A DNA stretch of 18,207 nt from JBDTNL01 sp039933785 (lineage in GTDB: Bacteria; Acidobacteriota; Thermoanaerobaculia; Multivoradales; JAGPDF01): positions 1 through 18,207 of the forward strand of contig JBDTNL010000073.1 of NCBI GenBank assembly GCA_039933785.1, in the 5' to 3' direction. Shown here in pieces: positions 7,431 through 15,330 of this stretch (position 1 is the first letter of the stretch; every line of letters begins with the position of its first letter). A model generated the notes under the pieces. The model did no database searches. It saw only the letters and a list, made by a program, of their open reading frames with translations, and was not told the origin of the DNA. Position numbers and translations under genes: made by a program.

Positions 7431-8324
7431 ATGTCGAGCCCTGATCTCAATCTGCTTCTCACTCTGGATGCGGTGCTCGCCGAAGGTAGCGTCGCCGGGG
7501 CCGCCCGGCGGCTGCGCCTCAGCCCCTCCGCGATGAGCCGCGCGCTGGCGCGCCTGCGCGAAACCACCGGCGATCCACTCCTGGTCCGAGCCGGTCGGGG
7601 CCTGGTGCCCACGCCTCGAGCGCTCGAGCTTCGCGGGCGTGTCGCTCCGCTCGTCGAAGAGGCCCGGGCGGTTCTGCGACCTGCCGCGAAGCTGAATCTC
7701 AGCACGCTGGCGAGGACCTTCGCGCTGCGCAGTCGCGAAGGCTTCGCGGAGAACTTCGGGCCGGCTCTCATTGCTCGCGTCAGCGAGGAGGCTCCCGGCG
7801 TGCGGCTCAGCTTCGTGCAGAAACCAAACAAGGAGAGCACGCCCCTTCGCGACGCGAGCGTCGATCTGGAAACCGGCGTGGTGGGGGAGGCGACCAGCCC
7901 CGAAGTGCGTTTACACGCACTGTTCAAGGATCGCTTCGTCGGCGTCGTGCGGATGGGGCACCCGTTGAGTGAGGGCGAGATCACGCCTTCCCGCTATGCG
8001 AGCGGCAGGCACATCGCGATCTCGCGGCGGGGTCTCGATCGGGGACCGATCGATGAAGCCTTGAGGCCGTTCGGGCTGGAACGAGCGATCGCCACGATCG
8101 TCGCCGGCTTCTCGACCGCATTGGCACTTGTTCGGGGCTCCGATCTAATCGCGACCGTTCCCGAACGACAGACCGGGAACCTGCGCGCTGGACTGCACAG
8201 CTTTCCGCTGCCGGTCCCCGGGCCGGAGATCACAATTTCGCTGCTCTGGCATCCGCGGATGGACGCCGATCCAGCGCATCGCTGGCTGCGCGGCGTCGTC
8301 CTCGAGACCTGCGGCGCGAGCTAG
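7431..8324 (+). CDS. LysR-family transcriptional regulator
   Basis: 297 residues from ATG 7431, chosen because the family begins with a short lead-in to the first HTH helix (SSPDLNLLLTLDAVL). Earlier starts at 7401 or TTG 7374 would add odd N-terminal residues and run into the candidate operator. AAGGTGG lies 12 bases upstream, a weak site. The HTH is at residues 4-64 (GSVAGAARRLRLSPSAMSRA, then LRETTGDPLLVRAGRG). The rest is a periplasmic-binding-protein-like ligand domain (LSFVQKP, DLETGVVGE, FVGVVRMGHPL), as in the NodD-like subgroup. It probably controls the divergent MFS exporter. It converges with the pentapeptide gene, 8 bp apart. Confidence 0.93.
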   Translation: MSSPDLNLLLTLDAVLAEGSVAGAARRLRLSPSAMSRALARLRETTGDPLLVRAGRGLVPTPRALELRGRVAPLVEEARAVLRPAAKLNLSTLARTFALRSREGFAENFGPALIARVSEEAPGVRLSFVQKPNKESTPLRDASVDLETGVVGEATSPEVRLHALFKDRFVGVVRMGHPLSEGEITPSRYASGRHIAISRRGLDRGPIDEALRPFGLERAIATIVAGFSTALALVRGSDLIATVPERQTGNLRAGLHSFPLPVPGPEITISLLWHPRMDADPAHRWLRGVVLETCGAS

Positions 8325-8332
8325 GCAGCTCG

Positions 8333-8581
8333 CTACTGCCCGTGCACGCGGAGCAACTCCGACACCAGAACTCCGTTCACCGTCATCCCTTCAAGGTTGG
8401 CGTCGGTGATCGTGACGTGGCTCAGGTTGACGCCAGCGAACCGCGCCCCCGTCAAGCGGACGTTGGTGAACGAGGCGTCGGCCAGGTTGATGTTGTCGAA
8501 GCGGGCCGACTGCAGGTTCACGTCGGTGAAGGTGGCGTCGATCAAGGACGTGTGTTCGAACTTGGGGAGTCTGTCGGACAC
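8333..8581 (-). CDS. Small pentapeptide-repeat protein
   Basis: 82 residues; GTG start at 8581 with AGGAGA 7 bases upstream. Residues 8-72 fit about 13 tandem pentapeptides of the form [F/L/V/I]-x-x-[A/V]-x, for example FTDVN, LQSAR, FDNIN, LADAS, FTNVR, LTGAR, FAGVN. This predicts a right-handed quadrilateral beta-helix of about three coils, shorter than the DNA-mimic Qnr or MfpA proteins (about 180-220 residues). No signal peptide or membrane segment is seen, so it is probably cytoplasmic. It is the last gene of the minus-strand cluster with MarR and the small membrane ORF. Its job is unknown; a role in binding another protein is a guess from the fold. Confidence 0.9.
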   Translation of the reverse strand: MSDRLPKFEHTSLIDATFTDVNLQSARFDNINLADASFTNVRLTGARFAGVNLSHVTITDANLEGMTVNGVLVSELLRVHGQ

Positions 8582-8598
8582 GAGTCGTTCTCCTGGGC

Positions 8599-8819
8599 TT
8601 ATCTGCCGGACGACCAGAACGGAATCAACATGGGCACACGACGGCGATAGGTCTCAACCGCCGCCGGCTCGAGCTCGGCGGCAAGGAAGCGCTCCACCAG
8701 GTGAATAGCAGTCCGAGAACCGTAGTCCCGACGAGCGCATAGGCGCCGGCCAGGCCGACATGCCGGAGGCGACTTGCGGAGAGCACCCAAGCGGAAATGA
8801 ACAACACGGACGGACTCAT
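8599..8819 (-). pseudogene. Small membrane protein gene, apparently frameshifted
   Basis: The ATG at 8819 overlaps the MarR stop as ATGA. The first 39 codons encode two hydrophobic segments (MSPSVLFISAWVLSA and GAYALVGTTVLGLLF) with good codon usage. After TTC at 8705-8703 this frame degenerates into Ser/Pro/Arg-rich residues and stops at 8625. The minus-one frame then takes over with clear coding character (HLVERFLAAELEP, RRRVPMLIPFW) and stops at 8599, 18 bp before the pentapeptide start. Joined, the product would be about 73 residues. I infer one lost base near 8703, by mutation or sequencing error. A genuine 64-residue product ending at 8625 cannot be excluded. No slippery heptamer supports programmed frameshifting. 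Confidence 0.5.
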
Positions 8820-9325
8820 GCCCTCTCCCTTCCAGTTCTCGAAGTGACCTCGGGCATGGGTGATCGTGGAGGACTCACCGGACCGCCGACGGAATCGCTG
8901 ACCCGTTCGAGCAGGTCACACGCCTGTCGCAGCACAGAAAGCTCTTCCAGATTGGCGACACCCGCAATCGCCGCCGCCAACGCGGCATCCGCCGTCTGCG
9001 CCGAGGCAATCAAACGCTTCCGGCCTACCGCCGTCAGACTGAGAATCGAACGCCGCTTGTCCGCAACGTCGACCTCGCGGTCCAGCCAGCCATCCCGATC
9101 AAGCTCGGCGACCAAGCGAGTCAGCGATGCGAGTCTGACGCCCTCCCGCGACGCGAGCTCCGTCGGCGTCAGCGGGCCGGCGCGATAGAGCTGGCCGACC
9201 ACGCTCAGCTTCGCGGTGCTGAGGCCCGGGCTCTGAAGAGTCGGCCGCAGGCGGCGCGCCAGCACGAGGACTACCCGGCGTAGACGCGCGGCAGATTGTT
9301 CAATATCGGAAGGGGCGCCGGACAT
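8816..9325 (-). CDS. MarR-family transcriptional regulator
   Basis: 169 residues from ATG 9325, the first start that gives a normal MarR length; the frame stays open upstream to 9535, but those codons are low-complexity and not family-like. Helix alpha1 is SDIEQSAARLRRVVLVLARRL. The winged HTH runs from about 38 to 105 (LTPTELASREGVRLASLTRLV, then the wing DVADKRRSILSLTAVG with the family's DxR). MarR proteins bind DNA as dimers and usually release it on ligand binding. It is the first gene of a cluster with the small membrane ORF and the pentapeptide protein. There is no good Shine-Dalgarno sequence, but a promoter-like element and a dyad lie immediately upstream, which suggests autoregulation. 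Confidence 0.92.
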   Translation of the reverse strand: MSGAPSDIEQSAARLRRVVLVLARRLRPTLQSPGLSTAKLSVVGQLYRAGPLTPTELASREGVRLASLTRLVAELDRDGWLDREVDVADKRRSILSLTAVGRKRLIASAQTADAALAAAIAGVANLEELSVLRQACDLLERVSDSVGGPVSPPRSPMPEVTSRTGRERA

Positions 9326-9333
9326 GGCAATGG

Positions 9334-9364
9334 TAAGAGTAGTCTTAGTAACTGCAACGGTCAA
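9334..9364 (-). promoter_or_regulatory. Promoter-like element with overlapping dyad ahead of MarR
   Basis: On the minus strand TTGACC (9364-9359) is followed after 17 bases by TACTCT (9341-9336). This is a plausible -35/-10 pair with its start site a few bases before the MarR ATG. The dyad TAAGA-N4-TCTTA (9334-9347) covers the -10, where an autorepressor would block transcription. Both are read by eye and unproven. Confidence 0.35.
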
Positions 9365-9445
9365 GGGCGCGTGGCCGGCTCCCAGCGGTTTGCCCCGCCC
9401 GTCCCACGCGTTCACTTGGGCCAGTTCTTGCATTGGTACGCGGGT

Positions 9446-9796
9446 ATGCCAATTCAGTCGGTATCCAGACGCGCAGCGCGCCATCCCGATCCGACCGCAG
9501 CGCCGTTGGATCCAGTGCGAACGGTCGAGTCGCAAATCCCGTCGTCGGAGCCCCCTGGCGGCGATGCCTTGTCGTCGCGCGCGCTACGGGTTCTGGGCCT
9601 GTTTCGCGCTCGAGGCCGACAACTCGCCGGCTGCGGACTCCTCTGGAGTGTGATCGCGGCGTCATCGATCGTTCAAGAGGACAAGCAGGCGGGTCTCCAG
9701 GAGCTCACCACCCGCGGCCTGGTGCAATTGCATAGGGGTCATCGCTACGTCCTTACGCCTGCGGGCGAAGCCTGTCTCCGCGAGGTGACGCCATGA
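9446..9796 (+). CDS. Small winged-helix-like protein of unknown function
   Basis: 116 residues from ATG 9446; the frame is open from 9296, but the upstream residues look non-coding and overlap the MarR promoter. No clear ribosome site is seen. Residues 1-40 are Pro/Ser-rich and probably unstructured. Residues 45-115 look like a compact winged helix: SSRALRVLGLFRARG, GLQELTTRGLVQL and the wing HRGHRYVLTPAGEACL, whose end recurs in MarR- and PadR-like wings. Codon use is normal for this genome. The TGA overlaps the next ATG as ATGA, so it is translationally coupled to a small membrane peptide. It diverges from MarR. Function is unknown; a DNA-binding role is inferred from the fold only. Confidence 0.65.
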   Translation: MPIQSVSRRAARHPDPTAAPLDPVRTVESQIPSSEPPGGDALSSRALRVLGLFRARGRQLAGCGLLWSVIAASSIVQEDKQAGLQELTTRGLVQLHRGHRYVLTPAGEACLREVTP

Positions 9797-9978
9797 CTTG
9801 GCTGATGTGGCTGGGCCTCGCGGTGGTGATCACGGCCATTGCCGCCGTGACCGGGTTCAAGCCGAGGGGAACCCGGCATGTGGCGCATACCCGCATGATG
9901 GGCATGGCGCGGATCGCTCTCGGGGCCTTGGCGATCATTCTGTTCTACCTGGCGTTTCGAGCTCACCCCGGGGCCTGA
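9793..9978 (+). CDS. Small two-helix membrane protein
   Basis: 61 residues. The ATG overlaps the stop of the winged-helix gene (ATGA), and GAGG lies 7 bases upstream inside that gene. Two hydrophobic helices (about 3-19, WLMWLGLAVVITAIAAV, and 39-55, ARIALGALAIILFYLAF) are joined by a basic, His-containing loop (FKPRGTRHVAHTRMMG). This predicts a hairpin in the inner membrane with the positive loop on the cytoplasmic side. I do not recognise the family. Coupling to a probable DNA-binding protein suggests a membrane-linked regulator pair, which is an inference. Confidence 0.67.
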   Translation: MTWLMWLGLAVVITAIAAVTGFKPRGTRHVAHTRMMGMARIALGALAIILFYLAFRAHPGA

Positions 9979-10068
9979 CCACCGCACGCAGTCCGGCCCG
10001 GCGGCGCGCTCAGGAAGTCGACGTCGAGTTGGCGAGGCTGACGGAGATCGCCACGCCCGCGGGCTTCC

Positions 10069-10269
10069 CTATCCCTTGTCGATTTGAATATTTTCCTTGG
10101 TACCGCTGTTGCTGACCGCGACCATGATGCCCAAGCCGATCGCGATCACCACGCCGATCACCGTCCAGGTGGTGCCTATGCTGGCAAGCACGCCGGACTT
10201 CCAAAGGGCCGCGAGGATTCCCGCCACGACGATGATGTAGCCCACCAAATAGAGTCCGGTCCACTTCAT
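10069..10269 (-). CDS. Small two-helix membrane protein, conserved-hypothetical type
   Basis: 66 residues; ATG at 10269 with GGGAGG 6 bases upstream. Two hydrophobic helices (about 5-22, GLYLVGYIIVVAGILAAL, and 33-52, GTTWTVIGVVIAIGLGIMVA) are followed by a polar tail ending in ENIQIDKG. The pattern resembles widespread short membrane proteins of unknown function in proteobacteria. It is monocistronic as far as I can see, convergent with the 61-residue gene and divergent from the HD-GYP gene. No function can be assigned. Confidence 0.78.
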   Translation of the reverse strand: MKWTGLYLVGYIIVVAGILAALWKSGVLASIGTTWTVIGVVIAIGLGIMVAVSNSGTKENIQIDKG

Positions 10270-10453
10270 TAGAGCCTCCCGTCGTAAGCGTGCAGAAGCT
10301 GGTGGAGCAAGGGCCGTGCCACGTACAAGGCGAAGGCGAATGCTTCCGTCCCACGGATGACTTGGCGCGAATCGCGCTGGTGGCCGTGGTGGTACCCAAG
10401 GCCGAGACCACGCCCTCCGGATCGCGCTCGGAACCGACTAGACTTCTGGCGTC

Positions 10454-12115
10454 ATGGCCCCGAAGGTCGAGGTAACCGCGAGCGCGAAACCGCTCCCTGG
10501 ATCCGCTGCAGCGCCGGCACCTCGCGCTCAGGCGCTCTCGCTGCTCGTGCGCTTGAGCGTCGCCACGGGATGGGTGATGTCTTGCAAGCTCATGACGCTC
10601 TGGCTCTATCAGACGCCAGTACTGTCACTGCTGGCAGGCACCTCGATCATGTTCGTTACCGCCTCAGTGCTTTTCGGGTGGATCGGCCTCGCGGTCGCGG
10701 TCGCTGTGCAGCTGGTGACGATGGGGATGCAGGACGGCCTGGCGGGCGTATACCCGTGGGCCGCCACCGCGGCCTACGCCCTCGCGGGCGCTCTCGCTTA
10801 CGGCGTGTTCCGCTACGTCGCCGGCCTGCGGCGCGACTTCGACGGCGCGCGCACCTTCGCATGGTTTCTCGGCGCGGCCGCCGTGGGCGGCGTCGTTTCG
10901 CCGCTGGTGATCTCGGCAATGGCTGGCGATGGGGGTTCGTTCATCAGCCAGGTCGCGGTCTGGTCCCGCAGCACCATTGTCTCGGTTTGGGTCTTCGCTC
11001 CGCCACTGATCATCCTGGGGCGACGCTGGTTGGGTCGAGCCGTGGTGCCCATATCCGGGGAGCCGCAATCGCGGTCGCCTCGACGAGTGGCCCTGGTGCG
11101 TTCGGCGCTCGTCGGTGAGAGCGCTCAGATTGTCGGCGTCGAGACCCGCGAGCTCGCGACCGGGCGCGACATTCTGCTCGCCCTGTTGGCGGTGGCGGCG
11201 ATCACGCTCGGCAAGGTGGTTTTCGCCGGCGGCTATGGCCCGGCGGGAGCCTGGTGGAACTTTCTGTTCGTGGTGGTGATCTGGTGGTCGGCGCGGAACC
11301 TCCGCTTGCCGGGCGCGCTCCTCACGGCCGCCGCGGTCGCCGTCGGCACGCTGCTCGGCGCCGCGGCCATGGAGCCGGCGGTCGAGATGTCGTCCGCCGA
11401 GACGCTGGTCGTCTACGCTCAGATCCTGGCACTCTGGCTGGTGGCGGCGCTCCTCGGCTACGGCGCGGAACGCGAGGGCCTCCTGCTCGAGGACCTCGCC
11501 GACCTGAGCGCCCGCCTTGCCCAGGACCTTCACTCGGTCGTCCGCGCCCTGACCAGTGCCCTGGACGCGAAAGACGAGTACACCGGCGGCCATCTGCAGC
11601 GCGTGCATGCCTTCGCCGTGAGCGTCGGGCGTCGGCTGGGCCTCTCGCCGTCGGAGCTCGAGCTACTCGAGATCGCCAGCACGCTCCACGACATCGGCAA
11701 GATCGCGATCCCCGAAAGCATTCTCAACAAGCCGGGCAAGCTCGACCAGGAAGAGCGGAGGATCATCCAGAAGCATTCCGAGATCGGGGCCCGCATGCTG
11801 GCCCGCATCGATGGCCTGCGGGAGGCCGCGCCGTCGGTGCTGTACCACCAGGAACGCTGGGATGGGCGAACCGACGGGCCGTTCCCAGGCTATCCCGCCG
11901 GTCTTGCCGGTGAGACCATTCCCTTGGCTGCGCGGATCATCGCCGTCGTCGATTGCTTCGACGCCATGACCACCGACCGGCCCTATCGCCAGGCGCTGGC
12001 CGCCGCCGATGCGCGCGAGGTACTGCGCCGCGAGCGCGGCAAGCAGTTCGATCCGCGGGTGGTGGATGCGTTCTTGGAAATCGTCGAGGGTCGACCCGCA
12101 ACGTCCATCGGATAG
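10454..12115 (+). CDS. Polytopic membrane HD-GYP protein with atypical active site
   Basis: 553 residues. The N-terminal half (about 28-340) carries about eight hydrophobic helices resembling an MASE1-like sensor; this identification is tentative. Residues 350-545 are an HD-GYP domain: H380 and H385 in GGHLQRVH, LHDIGK (411-416), H441 in HSEIG, GYP (479-481) and VVDCFDAMTTDRPYR (498-512). HD-GYP domains hydrolyse c-di-GMP to GMP with a bi- or trinuclear metal site. Two departures are visible: the usual HHE reads HQE (465-467), replacing one metal-binding His by Gln, and about six extra residues (RTDGPF) sit between WDG and GYP. Activity is therefore uncertain. The ATG at 10454 has no strong ribosome site; 184 bp separate it from the divergent small gene. 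It converges with the RND gene, 110 bp apart. Confidence 0.95.
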   Translation: MAPKVEVTASAKPLPGSAAAPAPRAQALSLLVRLSVATGWVMSCKLMTLWLYQTPVLSLLAGTSIMFVTASVLFGWIGLAVAVAVQLVTMGMQDGLAGVYPWAATAAYALAGALAYGVFRYVAGLRRDFDGARTFAWFLGAAAVGGVVSPLVISAMAGDGGSFISQVAVWSRSTIVSVWVFAPPLIILGRRWLGRAVVPISGEPQSRSPRRVALVRSALVGESAQIVGVETRELATGRDILLALLAVAAITLGKVVFAGGYGPAGAWWNFLFVVVIWWSARNLRLPGALLTAAAVAVGTLLGAAAMEPAVEMSSAETLVVYAQILALWLVAALLGYGAEREGLLLEDLADLSARLAQDLHSVVRALTSALDAKDEYTGGHLQRVHAFAVSVGRRLGLSPSELELLEIASTLHDIGKIAIPESILNKPGKLDQEERRIIQKHSEIGARMLARIDGLREAAPSVLYHQERWDGRTDGPFPGYPAGLAGETIPLAARIIAVVDCFDAMTTDRPYRQALAAADAREVLRRERGKQFDPRVVDAFLEIVEGRPATSIG

Positions 12116-12225
12116 AGCAAATAGCCGAAGCCCGACCGTCGTGTCTTGCTGCGGGACGCTCTAAGATGCCTTAGCACCCTGCGGTGAGAAACGGCCGTTC
12201 CTGCTGGCGGGGGCGGGTGCATTCT

Positions 12226-15200
12226 TCACGACATCTCCTTCCCAAGGTCACCAGGCATCCCAATGGCCGGGCCCGAGGCGGGCCGTGCGAAGCGCGCATA
12301 GACACTCGGCAGAACGAGCAACGTGAACGCTGTCGAGGTCACCAGGCCGCCCACCATTACGATGGCAAGCGGTCGTTCGAGCTCTGAGCCGGCGAGGCCA
12401 AAGAGCATGGGGAGCAACCCCAGGATAGCCGCCCCGGCGGTCATCAGCTTGGGTCTTACCCGGCCGACCGAGGCTTCCCGTATAGCTTGCTCGAAGGGCA
12501 CGCCCGCGGCGAGAAGACCCCTGGTCTGGGCGATCAGCACGAGGCTGTTCTGCACGGCAACGCCAAAGAGGCCGATGAGGCCGACGATCGAGCTCGCGTT
12601 CCACGTCTCGCCGGCGATCCAGAGGGCGTAGAGCCCCCCTGCGAACGCGACCGGGAGTGTCGCGATCACGACGGCAACCTCGCGGGCTCGGCCGAGCGCC
12701 GCGCCGAGCAGGAGCAGCACGAGCGTGAGGGCGACGGCGGTCGCGACGCCAAGGCGCCGCTGCGTCTCCCTTGCCTCTTCGACCTTTCCGGATAGCGCGA
12801 ACGTCGCGCCCGGTGGCAGGTCGATCTCACGCAGCGCGCGCTCCACGCGCGTGGCTGTCCCTCCGAGGTCCTGGCCCACGGCGAGGTTGAAGCCCAGGCG
12901 ACGCTGCCCGTTCTTGCGCCGGATCATCGAGGGCGTTGGAGCCTCCTCGAGACGCGCCACCTGGCCGAGCTCGACGACTCGTCCCTCGGCGAGCACCAGC
13001 GGCAAGCCGGCGAGTGCTTCGGCGGTCAGCCGGCCGTTGTCCGGAAAGCGCACGATGCGCTCGATTCGCTGCAGACCCTGATACCGCGGCGGCAGCTCGA
13101 TACCCTGGAGGGCGGCGGAAATAGCAGTCAGGAGTACCGTGCGAGGCACCTCGAGTCGGCGAAGCGCGTCGTCGTCGGGGATCACACGCCAGCGTGGCAG
13201 CGGAGCGCCGGTGTCCGAGCTCACCGTCTTCACTCCCTCCACGCCGGCAAGGCGAGCCCTGATTTCCGCCTCCCGAGCAGCGAGAGCGGCGAGGTCCGGG
13301 TGGTAGATCTCGACCTGGATATCGGCTGGTGTGCCGCCGATTCCCTCCGCGATTCGCATGCCCATGGGAGTGGTGATCTCGGCCGTGAAAGGCATCTCCT
13401 CGGCGATCTCGCCGATCGCATGAGCCACCACGTCGGAGTCGGCCCCGGCCTCGAGCGTGATCAACACGTCCGAGGAGTAGTGGGGCATCGGGTCTTCGGT
13501 GAGCTCTCCGCGACCTGTGCGGCGATAGGCTGCCTTGACTCCTTCGACCTGGAGCAGCCGGTCTTCGAACTGCCGATTGGCGCTGTCGACAGCTGCGAGG
13601 CTGGCATCCGACGGTAGGAACGTCTGGACGAGAAGGGCTCCCTCGTTGAGCGCGGGGAGGAAGTCGGTTCCCAGCCCGATCGCGAGAATGATGGCCGGCA
13701 GGGCGAGCGCCGCCGACGCGACCTGAACGATCGTCCCGTGCTGCAGCGCCCAAGCGAGCAGCGGGCGGTAGAAACGTTTGATTCGTCCGACGAGCCATGG
13801 CTCCCGGAGTTCGGTCCCCGAGGGCATGAATCGTTCGGCAAGAACGGGTACGAGGGTGAGCGCGAGGACGAGCGAGATCGCCAACGCCGAGGCGACGGCC
13901 ACGGCCAGGGGCGCATACAGTTTGCCTGCTACCCCCCCCAGGACCAGGAGCGGAATGAACACGGCAAGGATCACCAAGATCGCCGTGGCAATCGGCGCCG
14001 CGACCTCCTTGGCCGCCGCGGCGATCGTGGCCCGACGGCCCCGATCGTGCGCGGTGACGGCCAGTCGATGGGCAACGTTCTCCACCATGATCACGCCGGC
14101 ATCGACCAGCAGGCCGACGGCGATCGCCAGTCCGCCGAGCGTCATCGCGTTCAATCCTTCGCCAAAGCCCAGCAGCAGCAGCGCGCTGCCGAGGATGGCG
14201 AGGGGCAACAGCAACAGGACGATGGCGCTGGCGCGTAGATTGCCCAGCAGCACGATGAGCACCAGGGCCACGAAGATGCCCCCGATCCCCACCGCCTCGC
14301 CGACGCCGCCGAGCGCGTGCGTGACCAACGCGCCCTGGTCGTAGAAGAGGCCGAGCGTCATGCCAGGCGGAAGTGCTCGCTGGAGCTCCGGAACGAGCGC
14401 GCGGACACCACGTGCTACGGCGAGAGTGTCCGCGGTCGGCTGCTTGACCACCCGCATCGAGACGACTTCGAATCCGCGATAGCGAGCGAGCCCCATGCGG
14501 AAACCGGGCGACTCCCGAACGTCGGCGACGTCGCCCAGCGGGACCATCCCACTCACCGCCCGTACGGGTAGCCGACGCACCTGCTCGGGACTCGCGGCGA
14601 GCCCGCCGTAGGTAACGAAAGAGAGCTTGTCCCGTTGGCTGAGAATCCCCGCACCGCGGTCCCGCTCGCTCCCGTCGAGCGCCGCGACCACCTCTTCCAA
14701 GCTCACTCCCGTCAACCGCATACGCTCAGGCTGAACCGTGATCTGCAGTTGGCGATCTTCACCGCCGAGCAGCTCGATACGGGCGACTCCCCGAACCGAC
14801 TGAAGTCGTGGCACGACGATCTGGACGGCGGCGTCGCGCAGCTTCATCGGGTCGATTGCGGGTCCCTCGAGCACCAGCTCCTGGATCTCCTGCAGGCGGC
14901 CGGCAGCGCTGGTGAGGAGCGGGAGTGACGTCCCCTCCGGGAACTCTGCCGCGATGCTGGCGACCTTCTCCGCCACCAAGAGCCGGCTGCGGAAGGGGTC
15001 GGCGGCGGTGTCGAAGGCGATGACCGTCTGGACGACTCCGGGTTGGATGGTCGTCACCACTCGCCTTGCATTCGGCAGGCCCTGCAAGGCCTGTTCGAGA
15101 GGACGCGCGACTCCCAGCTCGAGCTCGGTCGCGTCGCGGCCAGGGCTCTGAATGAGCACCTGGATCGACGGCAGGGACAAGTCGGGGAACAGGTCGCGGG

Positions 15201-15330
15201 GAAGGCTCAGCATGGCGAGCAAACCCGCCGCGGCAAGCAGGGCCGAAGCGAGGATCACCAGGCGGCCGCGGGAGAGCACCCGTTCGAATGCTTGCGGCGA
15301 CGGGGAAGGCTCCGAGGCGACCTCAGTCAT
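12226..15330 (-). CDS. RND efflux pump, HME (CusA/CzcA)-like inner-membrane subunit
   Basis: 1034 residues; ATG 15330 preceded by GGAGGGAGG and overlapping the adaptor stop by 8 bp. Layout is typical of RND: TM1 (about 24-42), a large periplasmic loop, TM2-6 (about 342-505), TM7 (about 535-553), a second large loop, and TM8-12. HME-type marks are the PRDLFPDLSLP entry (44-54) and GRGELTEDPMP (606-616), equivalent to the GxxExxTDPxP signature of CusA and CzcA. The TM4 proton-relay segment reads LAIAVGLLVDAGVIMVEN, keeping D410 and E417 but lacking the first Asp of CzcA's IDFG, as in CusA. It should export a metal ion or related cation from periplasm or cytoplasm; substrate is not decidable by eye. 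It is the last gene of the efflux operon. Confidence 0.96.
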   Translation of the reverse strand: MTEVASEPSPSPQAFERVLSRGRLVILASALLAAAGLLAMLSLPRDLFPDLSLPSIQVLIQSPGRDATELELGVARPLEQALQGLPNARRVVTTIQPGVVQTVIAFDTAADPFRSRLLVAEKVASIAAEFPEGTSLPLLTSAAGRLQEIQELVLEGPAIDPMKLRDAAVQIVVPRLQSVRGVARIELLGGEDRQLQITVQPERMRLTGVSLEEVVAALDGSERDRGAGILSQRDKLSFVTYGGLAASPEQVRRLPVRAVSGMVPLGDVADVRESPGFRMGLARYRGFEVVSMRVVKQPTADTLAVARGVRALVPELQRALPPGMTLGLFYDQGALVTHALGGVGEAVGIGGIFVALVLIVLLGNLRASAIVLLLLPLAILGSALLLLGFGEGLNAMTLGGLAIAVGLLVDAGVIMVENVAHRLAVTAHDRGRRATIAAAAKEVAAPIATAILVILAVFIPLLVLGGVAGKLYAPLAVAVASALAISLVLALTLVPVLAERFMPSGTELREPWLVGRIKRFYRPLLAWALQHGTIVQVASAALALPAIILAIGLGTDFLPALNEGALLVQTFLPSDASLAAVDSANRQFEDRLLQVEGVKAAYRRTGRGELTEDPMPHYSSDVLITLEAGADSDVVAHAIGEIAEEMPFTAEITTPMGMRIAEGIGGTPADIQVEIYHPDLAALAAREAEIRARLAGVEGVKTVSSDTGAPLPRWRVIPDDDALRRLEVPRTVLLTAISAALQGIELPPRYQGLQRIERIVRFPDNGRLTAEALAGLPLVLAEGRVVELGQVARLEEAPTPSMIRRKNGQRRLGFNLAVGQDLGGTATRVERALREIDLPPGATFALSGKVEEARETQRRLGVATAVALTLVLLLLGAALGRAREVAVVIATLPVAFAGGLYALWIAGETWNASSIVGLIGLFGVAVQNSLVLIAQTRGLLAAGVPFEQAIREASVGRVRPKLMTAGAAILGLLPMLFGLAGSELERPLAIVMVGGLVTSTAFTLLVLPSVYARFARPASGPAIGMPGDLGKEMS

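Noticed and set aside
10018..10027. TCGACGTCGA palindrome between two small membrane genes
   Set aside because: A 10-bp palindrome of CG-rich dinucleotides is expected by chance in this composition and it has no promoter or dyad context.
10664..11608. 314-codon minus-strand frame within the HD-GYP gene
   Set aside because: Antisense shadow of a gene with clear HD-GYP motifs; the product is Arg/Asp/Gln-rich without domains.
12188..12205. ACGGCCGT palindrome between the HD-GYP and RND genes as a terminator
   Set aside because: The symmetry has no loop and no T-tract; no convincing terminator is seen in this 110-bp gap.
12161..12229. 22-codon GTG frame overlapping the RND stop (GTGA) with an AAGGAG site
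   Set aside because: The start context is good, but the peptide (VKNAPAPASRNGRF...) has no hydrophobic or known pattern and is too short to support without expression or conservation data.
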